Positions 24,013 through 35,026 of a stretch of DNA of 64,000 bases are shown here, piece by piece. The notes under the pieces are model-generated. The model was not told the DNA's origin. It saw only the letters and a list, made by a program, of their open reading frames with translations, and did no database searches. Source of the stretch: Anaerolinea sp. (GTDB lineage Bacteria; Chloroflexota; Limnocylindria; Limnocylindrales; CSP1-4); NCBI GenBank assembly GCA_013822395.1, contig PNKK01000003.1:1-64000 (forward strand), in the 5' to 3' direction. The position numbers were made by a program, and so were the translations under genes. Every line of letters begins with the position of its first letter. Position 1 is the stretch's first letter.

Positions 24013-24936
24013 TCAGGAACGCGCCGAGCCCGGGCGACGCCGCGGGTAGAGGTAATCGATGCCGGCCGTCCGTGGCCCGAGCTTGGCGATCGGCGGAACC
24101 TGGCGCTTGAACTCGGCCGCCGCGACCATCCGGTCCACGCGGGCGACGAGCGCGGTGTCAAAGCCCATCGCCACGACCTCCTCGACGGAGCGCCGCTTGT
24201 CGATCCGCCAGAAGAGCAGGCGGTCCAGGTGCGGGTAGCTGAAGCCCGCCTCACCCTCGTCGGTCTGGCCCGGCCAGAGATCGGCGGACGGGGCCTTCCG
24301 GATGATCCGCTCCGGGACGCCGATCACGGCGGCAAGCTGGCGAACCTGGCTCTTGTAGAGGTCGCCGATCGGGTTGAACGCGCAGGCGCTGTCGCCGAAG
24401 AGTGTCGTGTAACCGATGAGCGACTCCGTCTTGTTGCCGGTCCCGACGACGAGCCCGCCCCACGTCACGGACCGGTCGTAGAGGACGGCCATCCGCATCC
24501 GGGCGGCGAAGTTGCCGCGCCGCAGCGCGCTCGCCGCGAGTCCCTCCGGCCCGGCGGCACCCGGGACATCGCCGGACCCGAAGAACCCGTCCACCATCGA
24601 GCTGATCTCCACGACCTCGCTCACGCAACCGAGGCTTGCCACGACGACCTCGGCGTCGGCGCGCGATGCGGGCGACGAGGTCCGGTACGGCATGAGCACG
24701 CAGCGCAGCCGCTCCGCGCCGATCGCCTCGGCGACCAGGTAGGCCACGAGCGCGCTGTCGATCCCGCCGGACAGGCCGAGCACGGCCCGCTCGAAGCCCG
24801 CCTGACGGAGCTGGCCGCGGATGAACGCGGCGATCACCCGGCGGGCGACGTCGGTGTCGATCGCAAGCTCGACCGGAAGCTCGAACAGGGGCGCGCCGTC
24901 TGCGCCCAGCGGGACGGCCGGCACCGGTCGGTTCAT
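24013..24936 (-). CDS. nadE: NAD+ synthetase, synthetase domain as a separate protein
   Basis: From ATG 24936 the 307-aa protein carries the PP-loop LGLSGGIDSALVAY near residue 53 and VVGTGNKTESLIGYTT near 170, hallmarks of NadE. KAPSADLWPGQTDE near 240 is the deamido-NAD-binding region. It amidates nicotinic acid adenine dinucleotide. The glutaminase domain that usually precedes this in one chain is the separate upstream gene, which overlaps by 4 bp. The longer frame to 25299 is a shadow. Confidence 0.95.
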   Translation of the reverse strand: MNRPVPAVPLGADGAPLFELPVELAIDTDVARRVIAAFIRGQLRQAGFERAVLGLSGGIDSALVAYLVAEAIGAERLRCVLMPYRTSSPASRADAEVVVASLGCVSEVVEISSMVDGFFGSGDVPGAAGPEGLAASALRRGNFAARMRMAVLYDRSVTWGGLVVGTGNKTESLIGYTTLFGDSACAFNPIGDLYKSQVRQLAAVIGVPERIIRKAPSADLWPGQTDEGEAGFSYPHLDRLLFWRIDKRRSVEEVVAMGFDTALVARVDRMVAAAEFKRQVPPIAKLGPRTAGIDYLYPRRRPGSARS

Positions 24937-25874
24937 GTCGCACCCCTCCCGGGCTGGCCCGTGACGTCGAGGCCGCCCTCCGCCCCTTCCTCGACCATGG
25001 AATCGGGAGCGAGTCCGGCTCGCTCCGCGATGATGCGGCCCAGCTCGCGGTGCTGGAGCTCCAGGCGCTCGTCGCGCAGGAGCGGCAGGGCAATCCGCTC
25101 CCGTCGGACGTCGGCGAGGTTGACCTCGCAGATGAAGACGCCCTCGTCGTAGAGAGGTGCGGAGAAGACCGTGTCGCCGGCCGGCCCGATGACCTCCGAG
25201 CCGCCCCAGAACGAGATCGACTCGTCCACTCCGACGCGGTTCACGAAGACGACGAACGACGTCGTCAACTGGGCATACGCGCGCATCAGCGTCCGCCACG
25301 AGGTGGCGGTGCCGAGCCCCCCCTCGTTCGTCGCCGCGAGGTCGCGGCCCGGCGACGACGACACGTTGACGAGCACCTGCGCTCCGTCGAGGGCCAGCAT
25401 CTGCGCGACGGACAGGTGCCAGAAATCCTCGCAGATCGCGATCCCGAGTCCCACGCCCAGTCGGGACGGGATGGCACGAAGGACGTCCCCGGAGGCGAAG
25501 AACCGCCGCTCGTCGAACAGCCCGTACGTCGGCAGGTGGAGCTTTCGGTGGACCTGGCGGATCTCGCCGTCCTCGAGCAGCGCAGCCGCAATGAACAGCC
25601 GGTGATCCGCAGACTCCTCAACGAACGAGACGACCGCCGACAGGTCGCCGGTCGCCGCCACGAGTCGGGCGAGACGCGGGTCGTCCAGACGCATGGCGAC
25701 CTCGCCGGCGAGGTCCTGGAGCTGGTAGCCGGTCAGGCCGAGCTCGGGGAAGACAACGAGGTCGGCGCCGGTGTCGCGGGCCTCGCCGAGGACCTCGACG
25801 TGACGAGCCAGGTTCTCCTCGAGCGCTCCGAGGTGCGGTCCGAGCTGGGCGAGGATGATTCGGCGGGTCTCCAC
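24933..25874 (-). CDS. Nitrilase-family glutaminase partner of NAD synthetase
   Basis: The 313-aa carbon-nitrogen hydrolase has the triad Glu in FPELGLTGY (about residue 43), Lys in HRKLHLPTYG (about 113) and Cys in ICEDFWH (about 148). This matches the amidase domain of glutamine-dependent NadE and would supply ammonia. It starts at GTG 25874 and overlaps nadE by 4 bp, so the pair is a gene-split version of the two-domain enzyme. A stand-alone amidase is less likely given the coupling. Confidence 0.85.
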   Translation of the reverse strand: METRRIILAQLGPHLGALEENLARHVEVLGEARDTGADLVVFPELGLTGYQLQDLAGEVAMRLDDPRLARLVAATGDLSAVVSFVEESADHRLFIAAALLEDGEIRQVHRKLHLPTYGLFDERRFFASGDVLRAIPSRLGVGLGIAICEDFWHLSVAQMLALDGAQVLVNVSSSPGRDLAATNEGGLGTATSWRTLMRAYAQLTTSFVVFVNRVGVDESISFWGGSEVIGPAGDTVFSAPLYDEGVFICEVNLADVRRERIALPLLRDERLELQHRELGRIIAERAGLAPDSMVEEGAEGGLDVTGQPGRGAT

Positions 25875-25886
25875 GATGCCGGGAGT

Positions 25887-27145
<1,259 letters not shown>

Positions 27146-27149
<4 letters not shown>

Positions 27150-28252
27150 GCAGGACCCTCCGCGAGCAGGACGAGCTCGTCCATCCGACCGGCTGGCGCA
27201 GGCGCAGGCCGGAAGCCGGGGCGGACGGGCCGTCCCGCGGTGGCCTCCTCGGCCGTCGGCGGGTTGTGGCAGGCGATCTGGTGCGTCGCCTCCGGCCCGG
27301 TCGTCACGAGACGGGCACCTGCCTGGACGGGCCGCAGGGACGGGTTGTCCGTCCAGCACACCTCGAGCCGCCAGGTGCAGCGCGACGCGAACGGGCACCC
27401 GACGGGAGCCTGGCGCATGTCCGGTGGCCGCCCTTCGATCGGGATGAGCTCCTCGTCGTCCCGCTGGGTCACCTTCGGGATCGAGTGCAGGAGGCCTACG
27501 GTGTACGGGTGGGAGGGGTGGCCGAAGAGCTCGGGCGTCGGCGCCGTCTCGACGATGTAGCCGGCATACATGACGTTGATCCGCTGGGTCATCCCGGCCA
27601 CGACGCCGAGATCGTGGGTTATGAGGATGAGCGCGGTGCCGCCCTCCGTCGTGAGGCGCCCGAGCAGGTCCAGGACCTGCGCCTGGATCGTCACGTCGAG
27701 CGCCGTCGTCGGCTCGTCCGCCACGAGGAGCTTCGGCTCCAGCGCGAGCGCCATCGCGATCATCACGCGCTGACGCATCCCGCCGCTGAACTGGTGCGGG
27801 AAGCTTCGAAGGCGTATCTCCGGCGTCGGAATGCCGACCATCTCGAGGAGGGCGATCGCGCGCCGCCGCGCGTCGGCCTTCGAGACCCGGCGATGGGCGC
27901 GGATCGTCTCGACGAGCTGCTCCTCGATCGTCAGGACCGGGTTGAGCGATGTCATCGGGTCCTGGAAGATCATCGCGATCTCCTTGCCCCGGAGGTCCCG
28001 CATCTCGGCCTCGGACAGGGTGAGGAGATCGAGCCCGTCGAATATGACCTGCCCGCCCTCGATCCGGCCGGCCGGCTTCGGCAGGAGGCGCATGAGGGCG
28101 AGGTTGGTGACGCTCTTGCCGCAGCCCGACTCGCCGACCAGACCGAGCGTCTCGCCCGCCTCCAGCTCGAAGCTGACGCCGTTCACCGCGTGGATCGTGC
28201 CGTCGGCCGTCCGGAATCGAACAATGAGGTCGCGAACATCGAGGAGCGACAT
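27146..28252 (-). CDS. Oligopeptide-type ABC transporter ATPase (OppD-like), system 1
   Basis: From ATG 28252 the 368-aa protein has Walker [10 protein letters not shown], signature [12 protein letters not shown] and Walker [14 protein letters not shown]. The Met in SGGMRQR is typical of OppD-type subunits, Gln of OppF. Its C-terminal domain has the Cys pattern of the family ([15 protein letters not shown]). The stop overlaps the OppF-like start; 8 bp separate it from the upstream permease gene. The frame before 28252 is the shadow of the permease. Confidence 0.93.
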
Positions 28253-28260
28253 TGGCCGCC

Positions 28261-29172
28261 CTACCGCTTCAACCGCGGATCGAGCGACTCCCGGAGACCG
28301 TCGCCGAGAAGGTTGAAGCCGATCGCAGAGACGACGATCGCGCCGCCGACGAAGAAGACGATGTGGGGCGCCGTCTGGAGGAAGCGCCGGGCATCCACGA
28401 GCATGGTGCCCCACTCCGGGGTCCGGGGATCGGGGGGTCCGAGGCCCAGGAAGCCGAGCCCGGCGATGTCGATGATCGCGGTCGCGAGGATGAGCGTCGC
28501 CTGGACGATGAGCGGCGTCAGAGCATTCGGGAGCATGTGCCGCACGAGGAGCCGGAGCCGGGACGCTCCGACGGCGCCCGCGGCGATCACGTAGTCCGAT
28601 TCGCGCAGGGCCAGGATGGAGCCCCGGAGCAGCCGGGCGAAGATCGGAACGTAGGTCACGGCGATCGCCAACATCAGCTGGAGCATGCCGCGATCCAGCC
28701 AGGCGATGATCCCGATCGCGAGGAGGATCCCCGGGATGGCCAGGAGCACGTCGGTCACCCGCATCAGCACCGAGTCCACCCAGCCGCCCAGGCCGCCGGC
28801 CAGCGCCCCGATGAGCCCGCCCATCACCAGCGCCATGAGAACGGCGATGACGCCGACCTGGAGGCTGATCTGGGCGCCGTAGAGCACCCGGCTGAACATG
28901 TCGCGGCCAAGGAGGTCCGTGCCGAACAGATGCGCGGCGCTCGGGGCCTCCAGGCGGCCACCGGTGCGCTGCTCGTACGGGCCGTACGGCGCGATGACCG
29001 GCGCCAGGATCGCGACGCCGATGAACGCGGTGATGCAGATGAGGCCCACCAGCGCGGGTCTGTTGCGGAGCAGCCGGCTGAACGCGTCACTCCACAGTCC
29101 ACGACTCACCCGCTCCTCGGCGCGGCGCGGCGCGGCGGCGACGGCGGTCACGCCCGGGGTCTCCAGGCTCAT
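28261..29172 (-). CDS. Peptide ABC transporter permease (OppC-like), system 1
   Basis: The 303-aa permease starts at ATG 29172, overlapping the OppB-like stop by 4 bp. It has an N-terminal OppC segment ([17 protein letters not shown]), [17 protein letters not shown], and about six membrane helices. The EAA loop [17 protein letters not shown] contacts the ATPases. Substrate cannot be told from the permease alone; the family carries oligo- and dipeptides, nickel or sugars. Confidence 0.93.
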   Translation of the reverse strand: MSLETPGVTAVAAAPRRAEERVSRGLWSDAFSRLLRNRPALVGLICITAFIGVAILAPVIAPYGPYEQRTGGRLEAPSAAHLFGTDLLGRDMFSRVLYGAQISLQVGVIAVLMALVMGGLIGALAGGLGGWVDSVLMRVTDVLLAIPGILLAIGIIAWLDRGMLQLMLAIAVTYVPIFARLLRGSILALRESDYVIAAGAVGASRLRLLVRHMLPNALTPLIVQATLILATAIIDIAGLGFLGLGPPDPRTPEWGTMLVDARRFLQTAPHIVFFVGGAIVVSAIGFNLLGDGLRESLDPRLKR

Positions 29173-30173
29173 GAATACCGGATCCGCGGGTTCAGGAACG
29201 CGTACCCGACGTCCACGATCAGGTTGACGATGAGGAAGATCAGGGCGAAGACGAGGATCGTGGACTGGACGATCGTGAGATCGCGGTTGCCGATCGCATC
29301 CACGACCCAGCGGCCGACCCCGTTCCAGCCGAAGACCGTCTCGGTCAGCACGGCGCCGCCCAGGAGGCCGCCGACCTGGAGGCCGACGACGGTAGTCACC
29401 GGGAGCCATGCGTTGCGCATGATGTGCCGGTCGTCCACCCGGCGCTCCGTGAGACCCTTGGCGCGCGCCGTCCGGACGTAGTCCTCGTTCGAGACCTCGA
29501 TGACCGAGGCGCGGGTGATCCGGGCGATGATCGCGAGCGGGATCGAGCCCAGGGCGATCGCCGGCAGGATGAGATGGCGGAGCACGTCGACGAACAGGTC
29601 CCACCGTCCGGCCAGCGCGGTGTCGAGCAGCAGGAAGTTCGTGGTGGGCTCGAAACCGGCCCGGGCTTCGATTCTTCCCTGGGTCGGGAGCCAGCCCAGG
29701 GTCACCCCGAAGATGAGGACCAGGACGAGGCCGAGAACGAAGACGGGGATGCTGATCCCGAACAGGCTGATCGCGGTGACGAGCCCGTCGATCCAGCCCT
29801 GGGCGTGGCGGGCGGCGAGGCGACCCAGCGGGATTCCGACCCCGACGGCGAAGATGAGAGCCGCAACGGTCAGCTCGACGGTCCCGGGAAACCGGACGCT
29901 GAACTCATCGAAGAAGGGCTTGCTGTTGATGACCGAGGCGCCGAAGTCGCCCCGGAGCAGGCCGCCGATATAGTCCAGGTATTGCACATAGAGGGGGTCG
30001 TTCAACCCGAGGTTCTCGCGCAGGCGGGCACAGGCCGCGGGGGTCTGGCGCTGGCCGAGGATGGCCGTGCACGGATCGCCGGGCAGAAGGTGAACAAACG
30101 CGAAGAGCACGATCGACAGTCCCAGCAGGACTGGAATCGTTGCGAGCAGGCGGCGGACGATGTACTTGAGCAT
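29169..30173 (-). CDS. Peptide ABC transporter permease (OppB-like), system 1
   Basis: The 334-aa permease begins MLKYIVRRLLATIPVLLGLSIVLF, the OppB/DppB N-terminal membrane signature, followed by LLPGDPC. The EAA-type loop (ARAKGLTERRVDDRHIMRNA) is near residue 225. About six helices are present. A Cys-containing insertion (GDPCTAILGQRQTPAACARL) after the first helix is a small departure from DppB. The binding-protein gene lies 108 bp upstream, with a strong hairpin between them. Confidence 0.93.
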   Translation of the reverse strand: MLKYIVRRLLATIPVLLGLSIVLFAFVHLLPGDPCTAILGQRQTPAACARLRENLGLNDPLYVQYLDYIGGLLRGDFGASVINSKPFFDEFSVRFPGTVELTVAALIFAVGVGIPLGRLAARHAQGWIDGLVTAISLFGISIPVFVLGLVLVLIFGVTLGWLPTQGRIEARAGFEPTTNFLLLDTALAGRWDLFVDVLRHLILPAIALGSIPLAIIARITRASVIEVSNEDYVRTARAKGLTERRVDDRHIMRNAWLPVTTVVGLQVGGLLGGAVLTETVFGWNGVGRWVVDAIGNRDLTIVQSTILVFALIFLIVNLIVDVGYAFLNPRIRYS

Positions 30174-30204
30174 CGAGCGGGCCGTGCCGTCCCTGTGGTG
30201 TGAC

Positions 30205-30237
30205 GCACCCCCGGGGCCGAGCGGGCCCCGGGGGTGC
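30205..30237 (-). promoter_or_regulatory. 14-bp GC hairpin between binding-protein and permease genes, system 1
   Basis: GCACCCCCGGGGCC pairs perfectly with GGCCCCGGGGGTGC around a 5-nt loop. There is no T-run on the minus strand. Placed just after the binding-protein gene, it probably protects that 3' end from nucleases or partly ends transcription, giving more binding protein than permease. Confidence 0.7.
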
Positions 30238-30281
30238 GGGTCAGTCCAGCGGTCGCCGCCGCGGTGCGACGGCGATGCCGA

Positions 30282-31982
30282 TCAGCGGTCGAGCCAGACC
30301 GAGTGGAAGTACTCGTTCAGGCCGCCGCTGCCGACGAAGCCCATGACGTCCGCGCGAGCGGCCGCCGGTGGGGTGCTGTTGATCAGCGGCACCGTCGGCA
30401 TGTCCGCGCGGATGAGGTCCTGGGCCTTCTCCCAGAGCGCCTTGGCCGTGGCCTCGTCCGTGGCCGCGAGGGCGTCGTTCATCGTCTTCTCGAGCTCGTC
30501 GTTCCTGTAGGCGAACTCGGTCGACGGGGCGCCGTCCACGTAGCCGAAGAAGGCGGTCTTGAGGAAGTTGTCCGGCCCGGACCAGTCGCAGGTCCAGCCG
30601 AGCAACCACATCTCGAACTTGCCGGCGTACTCGTCGTCGAGGTAGTCCGGCCGCCACGTCTCGGTCTTGGGCACGATCGTGAGCCCGACCGCCTCGAGGT
30701 CGCTGGTGATCGCCTCGAAGATCCCCTTCGGGTCCGGCATGTACGGGCGGGTGACGTCCGACGGATAGTAGAAGTCGATCGTCAGGTCCGTCTCGCCGGA
30801 TTCGGCGATGAGCTGCTTCGCCCTCTCGGGATCGTACGTCGGGAGGTTGAGCGGCTTGGCATACAGGGTGTTCACCGGCATCCAGTTGTCCGCCGGGACC
30901 GCAAGGCCCGCATAGAAGGTCTCGATGAGGTAGTCGCGGTTGACCGCCGAGGCGATGGCCTCCCGGATCTTCAGGTTGTTGACGGGGACGTAGTTCTGGT
31001 TGATCGAGATCTGCATCGTGTTGCAGCTCTCACCCCGGTCGATGACCGCGAGCTCGCTGTTCGCCCTGATCGTCGCGATATCGACCGGAGCGATCGTCTG
31101 GGCGAAGTCGATCTCGCCCGTGGCCAGGCCGTTCAGGCGCTGCGCCTCCTCGGCGACGGGCTTGAAGACGATCGCGTCGAGGTAGGCGGTGGCGTCCTTG
31201 TTCCAGTAGTCGGGGTTCTTCTCGATCGTGACGTTGTCACCGACGACCCAGCTCTTGAACTTGAACGGCCCCGTCCCGACCATCGCGGTCGGGCCGCCCT
31301 GGGCGTATTCGACCTTGCTGATGTCGAGCTCGGTATTGTCAGCCTTGCCGGCCTTGAGGGCCGTCGGGCTGGAGATCGCGAAGACCGTCAGGGTCTGGGC
31401 GAGCAGGAAGCTCGAGCTCGGCGACTTCAGCGTGATGGCGACGGTGGCCGGATCGACCGCCACGACGGACGCCACATTCGAACTCTCCCCGTAGCCGCCG
31501 AACACGGCGCCGGCGTAGTAGCTGTAGTCCTGGAGCTCGGTCGGGAAGCTCTTCCAGCGCAGGTAGTTGTAGACGACCGCATCCGCATCGAGGGGCGTAC
31601 CGTCATGGAACTTCACGCCCTGGCGGATCTTGAACGTATAGGTCTTGCCGTCTGGCGACAGGGTCCAGCTCTCTGCGAGCGCCGGGACCACCTCGGAGGT
31701 GGAGCCCGGCGCCAGCGCGACGAGGCCCTCCATGACCTGCTGCATGACGTATGAGCTGTTGCTGTCATCGATGAGCGCGGGGTCGGTCCGGGTGATGTCG
31801 CCGGGCAGGGCCACGACCAGCGTACCGCCGGCCTTGGCTTGGTTGGCCGGCGGTGGAGTCGGGGTGGCACCATCGGCCGGCGGCGACGTCACGGCGCTCG
31901 GCGAGGGGGAGGACGCCCCACCGCAGGCTGCGGACGCCACCAGGACACCGATCAGGACGGCGCCTTTCCGCAAGGGTCTCAT
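30282..31982 (-). CDS. Extracellular solute-binding lipoprotein, family 5, system 1
   Basis: ATG 31982 follows GGAGGAG. The 566-aa precursor has a lipoprotein signal (GVLVASAACGG), then a Ser/Pro/Thr linker. The family 5 motif LSPDGKTYTFKIRQGVKFHDG is near residue 115 and the domain continues to the C-terminus at normal length. It should capture peptides or a similar ligand at the outer face of the membrane and hand them to the OppBC-like permease. It is the first gene of this operon. Confidence 0.93.
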   Translation of the reverse strand: MRPLRKGAVLIGVLVASAACGGASSPSPSAVTSPPADGATPTPPPANQAKAGGTLVVALPGDITRTDPALIDDSNSSYVMQQVMEGLVALAPGSTSEVVPALAESWTLSPDGKTYTFKIRQGVKFHDGTPLDADAVVYNYLRWKSFPTELQDYSYYAGAVFGGYGESSNVASVVAVDPATVAITLKSPSSSFLLAQTLTVFAISSPTALKAGKADNTELDISKVEYAQGGPTAMVGTGPFKFKSWVVGDNVTIEKNPDYWNKDATAYLDAIVFKPVAEEAQRLNGLATGEIDFAQTIAPVDIATIRANSELAVIDRGESCNTMQISINQNYVPVNNLKIREAIASAVNRDYLIETFYAGLAVPADNWMPVNTLYAKPLNLPTYDPERAKQLIAESGETDLTIDFYYPSDVTRPYMPDPKGIFEAITSDLEAVGLTIVPKTETWRPDYLDDEYAGKFEMWLLGWTCDWSGPDNFLKTAFFGYVDGAPSTEFAYRNDELEKTMNDALAATDEATAKALWEKAQDLIRADMPTVPLINSTPPAAARADVMGFVGSGGLNEYFHSVWLDR

Positions 31983-32063
31983 GCGCTTGCTCCTCCAGCT
32001 GACCCGGCCGGCGGCCGGGGTCACGGGCCGTCAGAGTCCTCCGCGGACCCGTGGTCGGCTCCC

Positions 32064-32103
32064 ATGCTAGCGAGTCGGGTGGGCCTGTGTCACACCCTGT
32101 GTC
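32064..32103 (-). promoter_or_regulatory. Candidate promoter and direct-repeat operator of binding protein 1
   Basis: On the minus strand GTGACA and TAGCAT are spaced 18 bp, about 80 nt upstream of the ATG. CCTGTGTC occurs twice (32084 and 32096), 12 bp apart and covering the -35 box, which could be a repressor or activator site. Confidence 0.4.
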
Positions 32104-32124
32104 GCACTATCCGATGAACCGTCC

Positions 32125-32154
32125 CGCCTCGCGCCGCCTCGCGCCGCCTCGCGC
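32125..32154. repeat. Three perfect decamers CGCCTCGCGC
   Basis: Three head-to-tail copies lie in the intergenic region between binding protein 1 and the small membrane-anchored gene. The 10-bp period is close to one helical turn. Confidence 0.8.
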
Positions 32155-32205
32155 CGTCGATGGTGCGTCATCTCATCCCCACCGGCCGCCGGACGCCGGC
32201 GTGCC

Positions 32206-32589
32206 TCACGGACACTCCGGCGTCCGGATGTATACCTGTCCCGTCAACGATGTGTCGAGCTTGAGCACGATCATCTCGCCCGCCCGCCCCTCGGGTGTGT
32301 TCGCCGCACGCATCAGCCTCAGGGGCCCCAGGCGGTAGCCCGTATCCGGGTAGGCATTGTCGCGGTTGGAGCCGATCGGCCGGATCGCCTGAGTCCCGCG
32401 GTAGATCGAGCCCTCGAAACGAACCCAGGCCGGGAAGATCGGGTCGCGAAAGTCGAGGACGATCGGGCAGTCAGGGAGACGCTGACCGGAGCTGACCGAG
32501 GCGTCCGGCCCCGACCAGGTGTCCACCCGGTAGTCGCGCCAGAGGTTCAGGCCGGCCGTCACGACGATGTAGAGCAGAACGGCGAGCAT
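32206..32589 (-). CDS. Membrane-anchored hypothetical protein
   Basis: From ATG 32589 the 127-aa product has an N-terminal hydrophobic segment (MLAVLLYIVVTAGLNLW) and a soluble domain with LPDCPIVLDFRDPIFPAWVRF; the Cys pair and exported topology suggest an extracytoplasmic protein. The frame stays open upstream to the ATPase gene, and that translation (for example LLHALRAGQEFPWRRRRAR) looks coding, but it has no ATG, GTG or TTG. The true start may be a non-standard codon near 32799. Family not recognised. It lies at the end of transporter operon 2. Confidence 0.6.
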   Translation of the reverse strand: MLAVLLYIVVTAGLNLWRDYRVDTWSGPDASVSSGQRLPDCPIVLDFRDPIFPAWVRFEGSIYRGTQAIRPIGSNRDNAYPDTGYRLGPLRLMRAANTPEGRAGEMIVLKLDTSLTGQVYIRTPECP

Positions 32590-32798
32590 CCCCGCCCGCA
32601 GGAGTGTCCACGCGATCGGGTGCCACTCGAGCCGCCTGGCTCGCCGACGCCGCCACGGAAACTCCTGACCGGCCCTGAGGGCGTGCAGCAGGCTCCGGTA
32701 CCGATCGGAGCCGGCCTGATCCAGCCGATCACGCCGCGCCGCTCGCTCGTCGATCGACGGGCGCGTGGGTGGCGAGCTTCGATCGTCGGTCTCGATGA

Positions 32799-33944
32799 TC
32801 AGCCTGCTGCGAGCTCCGCGGTCATGCCGGACTCGGAGGCTCGGCTGGCGGCCTCGATCGCCGCCGGCGAAACCTCCTCGGCGTAGTGGCAGGCGGCCAT
32901 CTGGCCGGGCCGAACCTCGCGCAGCGCGGGCTCATCCGTCGCGCAGCGCTCGGGATTGCCGAGCCGCTCACGGAGCCAGCAGCGGGTGTGGAACCGGCAC
33001 CCCGGCGGCGGAGCTGCCGGGGAGGGAACATCGCCCTTGAGCACGATCCGCTTCTTGCGCTTGCGCGGGTCCGTCTCCGGCACCGCCGACAGCAGCGCCA
33101 CAGTGTACGGGTGGGCGGGCTGCTGGTAGAGCGGGTCCACCGGGGCAAGCTCCACGAGCTTGCCGAGGTACATGACCCCCACCCGGTCGCTGATGTGCTC
33201 GACGACCGCGAGGTTGTGGGCGATGAAGAGGTAGGTCAGGCCCAGGTCCTGCTGGAGGTCGTCGAGGAGGTTGAGCACCTGGCTCTGGATCGACACGTCC
33301 AGCGCTGACACGGGCTCGTCGCAGACGACGAACTCCGGGTTGAGCGCCAGGGCGCGCGCGATCCCGATCCGCTGGCGCTGGCCGCCGGAGAACTCATGGG
33401 GATAGCGGTGGATGTGGCTCTGGTTCAGCCCCACCCGTGCCAGCAGCTCGCGGACGAGCTCCTCGCGCTCCTGCCTGCTCCGAAGCCCGTGAACGTACGG
33501 ACCCTCGCCCACGATCTCACCGACGGTCATCCGCGGGTTGAGGCTCCCATACGGATCCTGGAAGACGATCTGCATGTCGCGCCGGATCGGGATCATCTCG
33601 CGGTCGTTCAATCCGAAGATCGGGCGACCCTTCACCCGGACCTGGCCTGACGTCGCCGGGATGAGCCGGAGGATGACCTTGCCCAGGGTCGTCTTGCCGC
33701 AACCAGACTCGCCGACGAGGCCCAGCGTCTCGCCGCGCCGGACGCTGAACGAGACGCCGTCCACGGCGCGGACCGCCCCGATCCTCCGGACGCCGAGCAG
33801 CCCGCCACGGATCTCGAAGTGCTTGACGAGGCTCTCAACACCGATGAGCTCGTCGCCAGAGGGCAGCTGGCCATCTCCGGTCCCGCCCACCGGAAGCCCC
33901 TCGCTCACCGTCCCCTCCATCGCGTCGGCGGACCTCCAGCTCAT
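32799..33944 (-). CDS. Oligopeptide-type ABC transporter ATPase (OppF-like), system 2
   Basis: The 381-aa ATPase has GESGCGKTT (Walker A), [10 protein letters not shown] (signature) and [13 protein letters not shown] (Walker B), with the C-terminal Cys region [20 protein letters not shown] almost identical to its counterpart in system 1. The two systems therefore share ancestry. ATG 33944 overlaps the OppD-like gene by 4 bp. It works with the OppD-like subunit below the permease pair. Confidence 0.93.
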   Translation of the reverse strand: MSWRSADAMEGTVSEGLPVGGTGDGQLPSGDELIGVESLVKHFEIRGGLLGVRRIGAVRAVDGVSFSVRRGETLGLVGESGCGKTTLGKVILRLIPATSGQVRVKGRPIFGLNDREMIPIRRDMQIVFQDPYGSLNPRMTVGEIVGEGPYVHGLRSRQEREELVRELLARVGLNQSHIHRYPHEFSGGQRQRIGIARALALNPEFVVCDEPVSALDVSIQSQVLNLLDDLQQDLGLTYLFIAHNLAVVEHISDRVGVMYLGKLVELAPVDPLYQQPAHPYTVALLSAVPETDPRKRKKRIVLKGDVPSPAAPPPGCRFHTRCWLRERLGNPERCATDEPALREVRPGQMAACHYAEEVSPAAIEAASRASESGMTAELAAG

Positions 33945-35026
33945 GCTTCCACCGAGAGGTCGGCCGCGGCGGCCTCCGCCACGGCCGACGGAGCCGCCGC
34001 ACCGATCGCCGGCGGCTCGCCGTTCGGGGTGAGCCAGCAGCGCGACAGGTGACCGGGTGCGATCTCCTGGAAGGGTGGCGCCGTATCGCAGATGGGCATG
34101 GCACTCGGGCAGCGCCGCTTGAACAGGCAGCCGCTCGGGAGATTGAGCGGATTCGGGACGACGCCGCGGATCACCTCGAGGCGCCGGCGTCGCTCGCCAA
34201 GCCGCGGGATCGAGTGGAGCAGCCCTTTCGTATAGGGATGATGCGGTTGCTCGAAGACGGTCGTCGCCGTCGCCTGCTCCACGACCTTGCCCGCGTACAT
34301 GACCACCACGTCGTCCGCCATCTCGGCGACCACGCCCAGATCGTGGGTGATGAGCATGATCGACATCCGATTCCGGCTCCGGAGCTCCATCATCAGCTCC
34401 AGAATCTGTGCCTGGATCGTGACGTCGAGCGCGGTGGTCGGCTCGTCCGCGATCAGGAGGGCGGGGTTGGTGGACAGGGCCATGGCGATCATCACCCGCT
34501 GGCGCATCCCGCCCGACAGCTGGTGCGGGTATTCGTTCGCCCGCCGCTTCGCGTCCGGGATGCCCACGAGACGCAGCATCTCGACCGCCTGCTCCATCGC
34601 CTCACGCCTGCCCAGTCCCAGATGGAGCGACACCGTTTCGGCGATCTGATCCCCACACGTGTAGACGGGGTTGAGCGACGTCATCGGCTCCTGGAAGATC
34701 ATCGAGATCGAGTTCCCCCGGACGTCCCGGATGTCGTCCTCGGACAGTTTGATCAGGTCCCGGCCGTCGAGCAGGACCTCGCCGTCGACGATCCGGCCGG
34801 GCCGGGCCACCAGGCGCAGGATGGACATCGCAGCGACGCTCTTGCCGCAACCCGATTCGCCCACGATACCGAGGGTTCTGCCGTCGTCGATCGAGAAGCT
34901 CACTCCGTCGACGGCCTTGACCACCCCGTCCTGGGTGAAGAAATGGGTCCTGAGGCTCTTGACCTCGAGGAGCGGCCCGTCGGACGCGCGGCGGACCTGC
35001 CGGGTGTCCCGGACTGCCGCCGTCAC
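33941..35026 (-). CDS. Oligopeptide-type ABC transporter ATPase (OppD-like), system 2
   Basis: The 361-aa protein has Walker [10 protein letters not shown], signature [12 protein letters not shown] and Walker [14 protein letters not shown]. Its C-terminal region reads [16 protein letters not shown] with the family's Cys residues. It overlaps its neighbours on both sides by 4 bp. It is clearly diverged from the system 1 homologue, so the two operons are not a recent duplication. Confidence 0.93.
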   Translation of the reverse strand: MTAAVRDTRQVRRASDGPLLEVKSLRTHFFTQDGVVKAVDGVSFSIDDGRTLGIVGESGCGKSVAAMSILRLVARPGRIVDGEVLLDGRDLIKLSEDDIRDVRGNSISMIFQEPMTSLNPVYTCGDQIAETVSLHLGLGRREAMEQAVEMLRLVGIPDAKRRANEYPHQLSGGMRQRVMIAMALSTNPALLIADEPTTALDVTIQAQILELMMELRSRNRMSIMLITHDLGVVAEMADDVVVMYAGKVVEQATATTVFEQPHHPYTKGLLHSIPRLGERRRRLEVIRGVVPNPLNLPSGCLFKRRCPSAMPICDTAPPFQEIAPGHLSRCWLTPNGEPPAIGAAAPSAVAEAAAADLSVEA

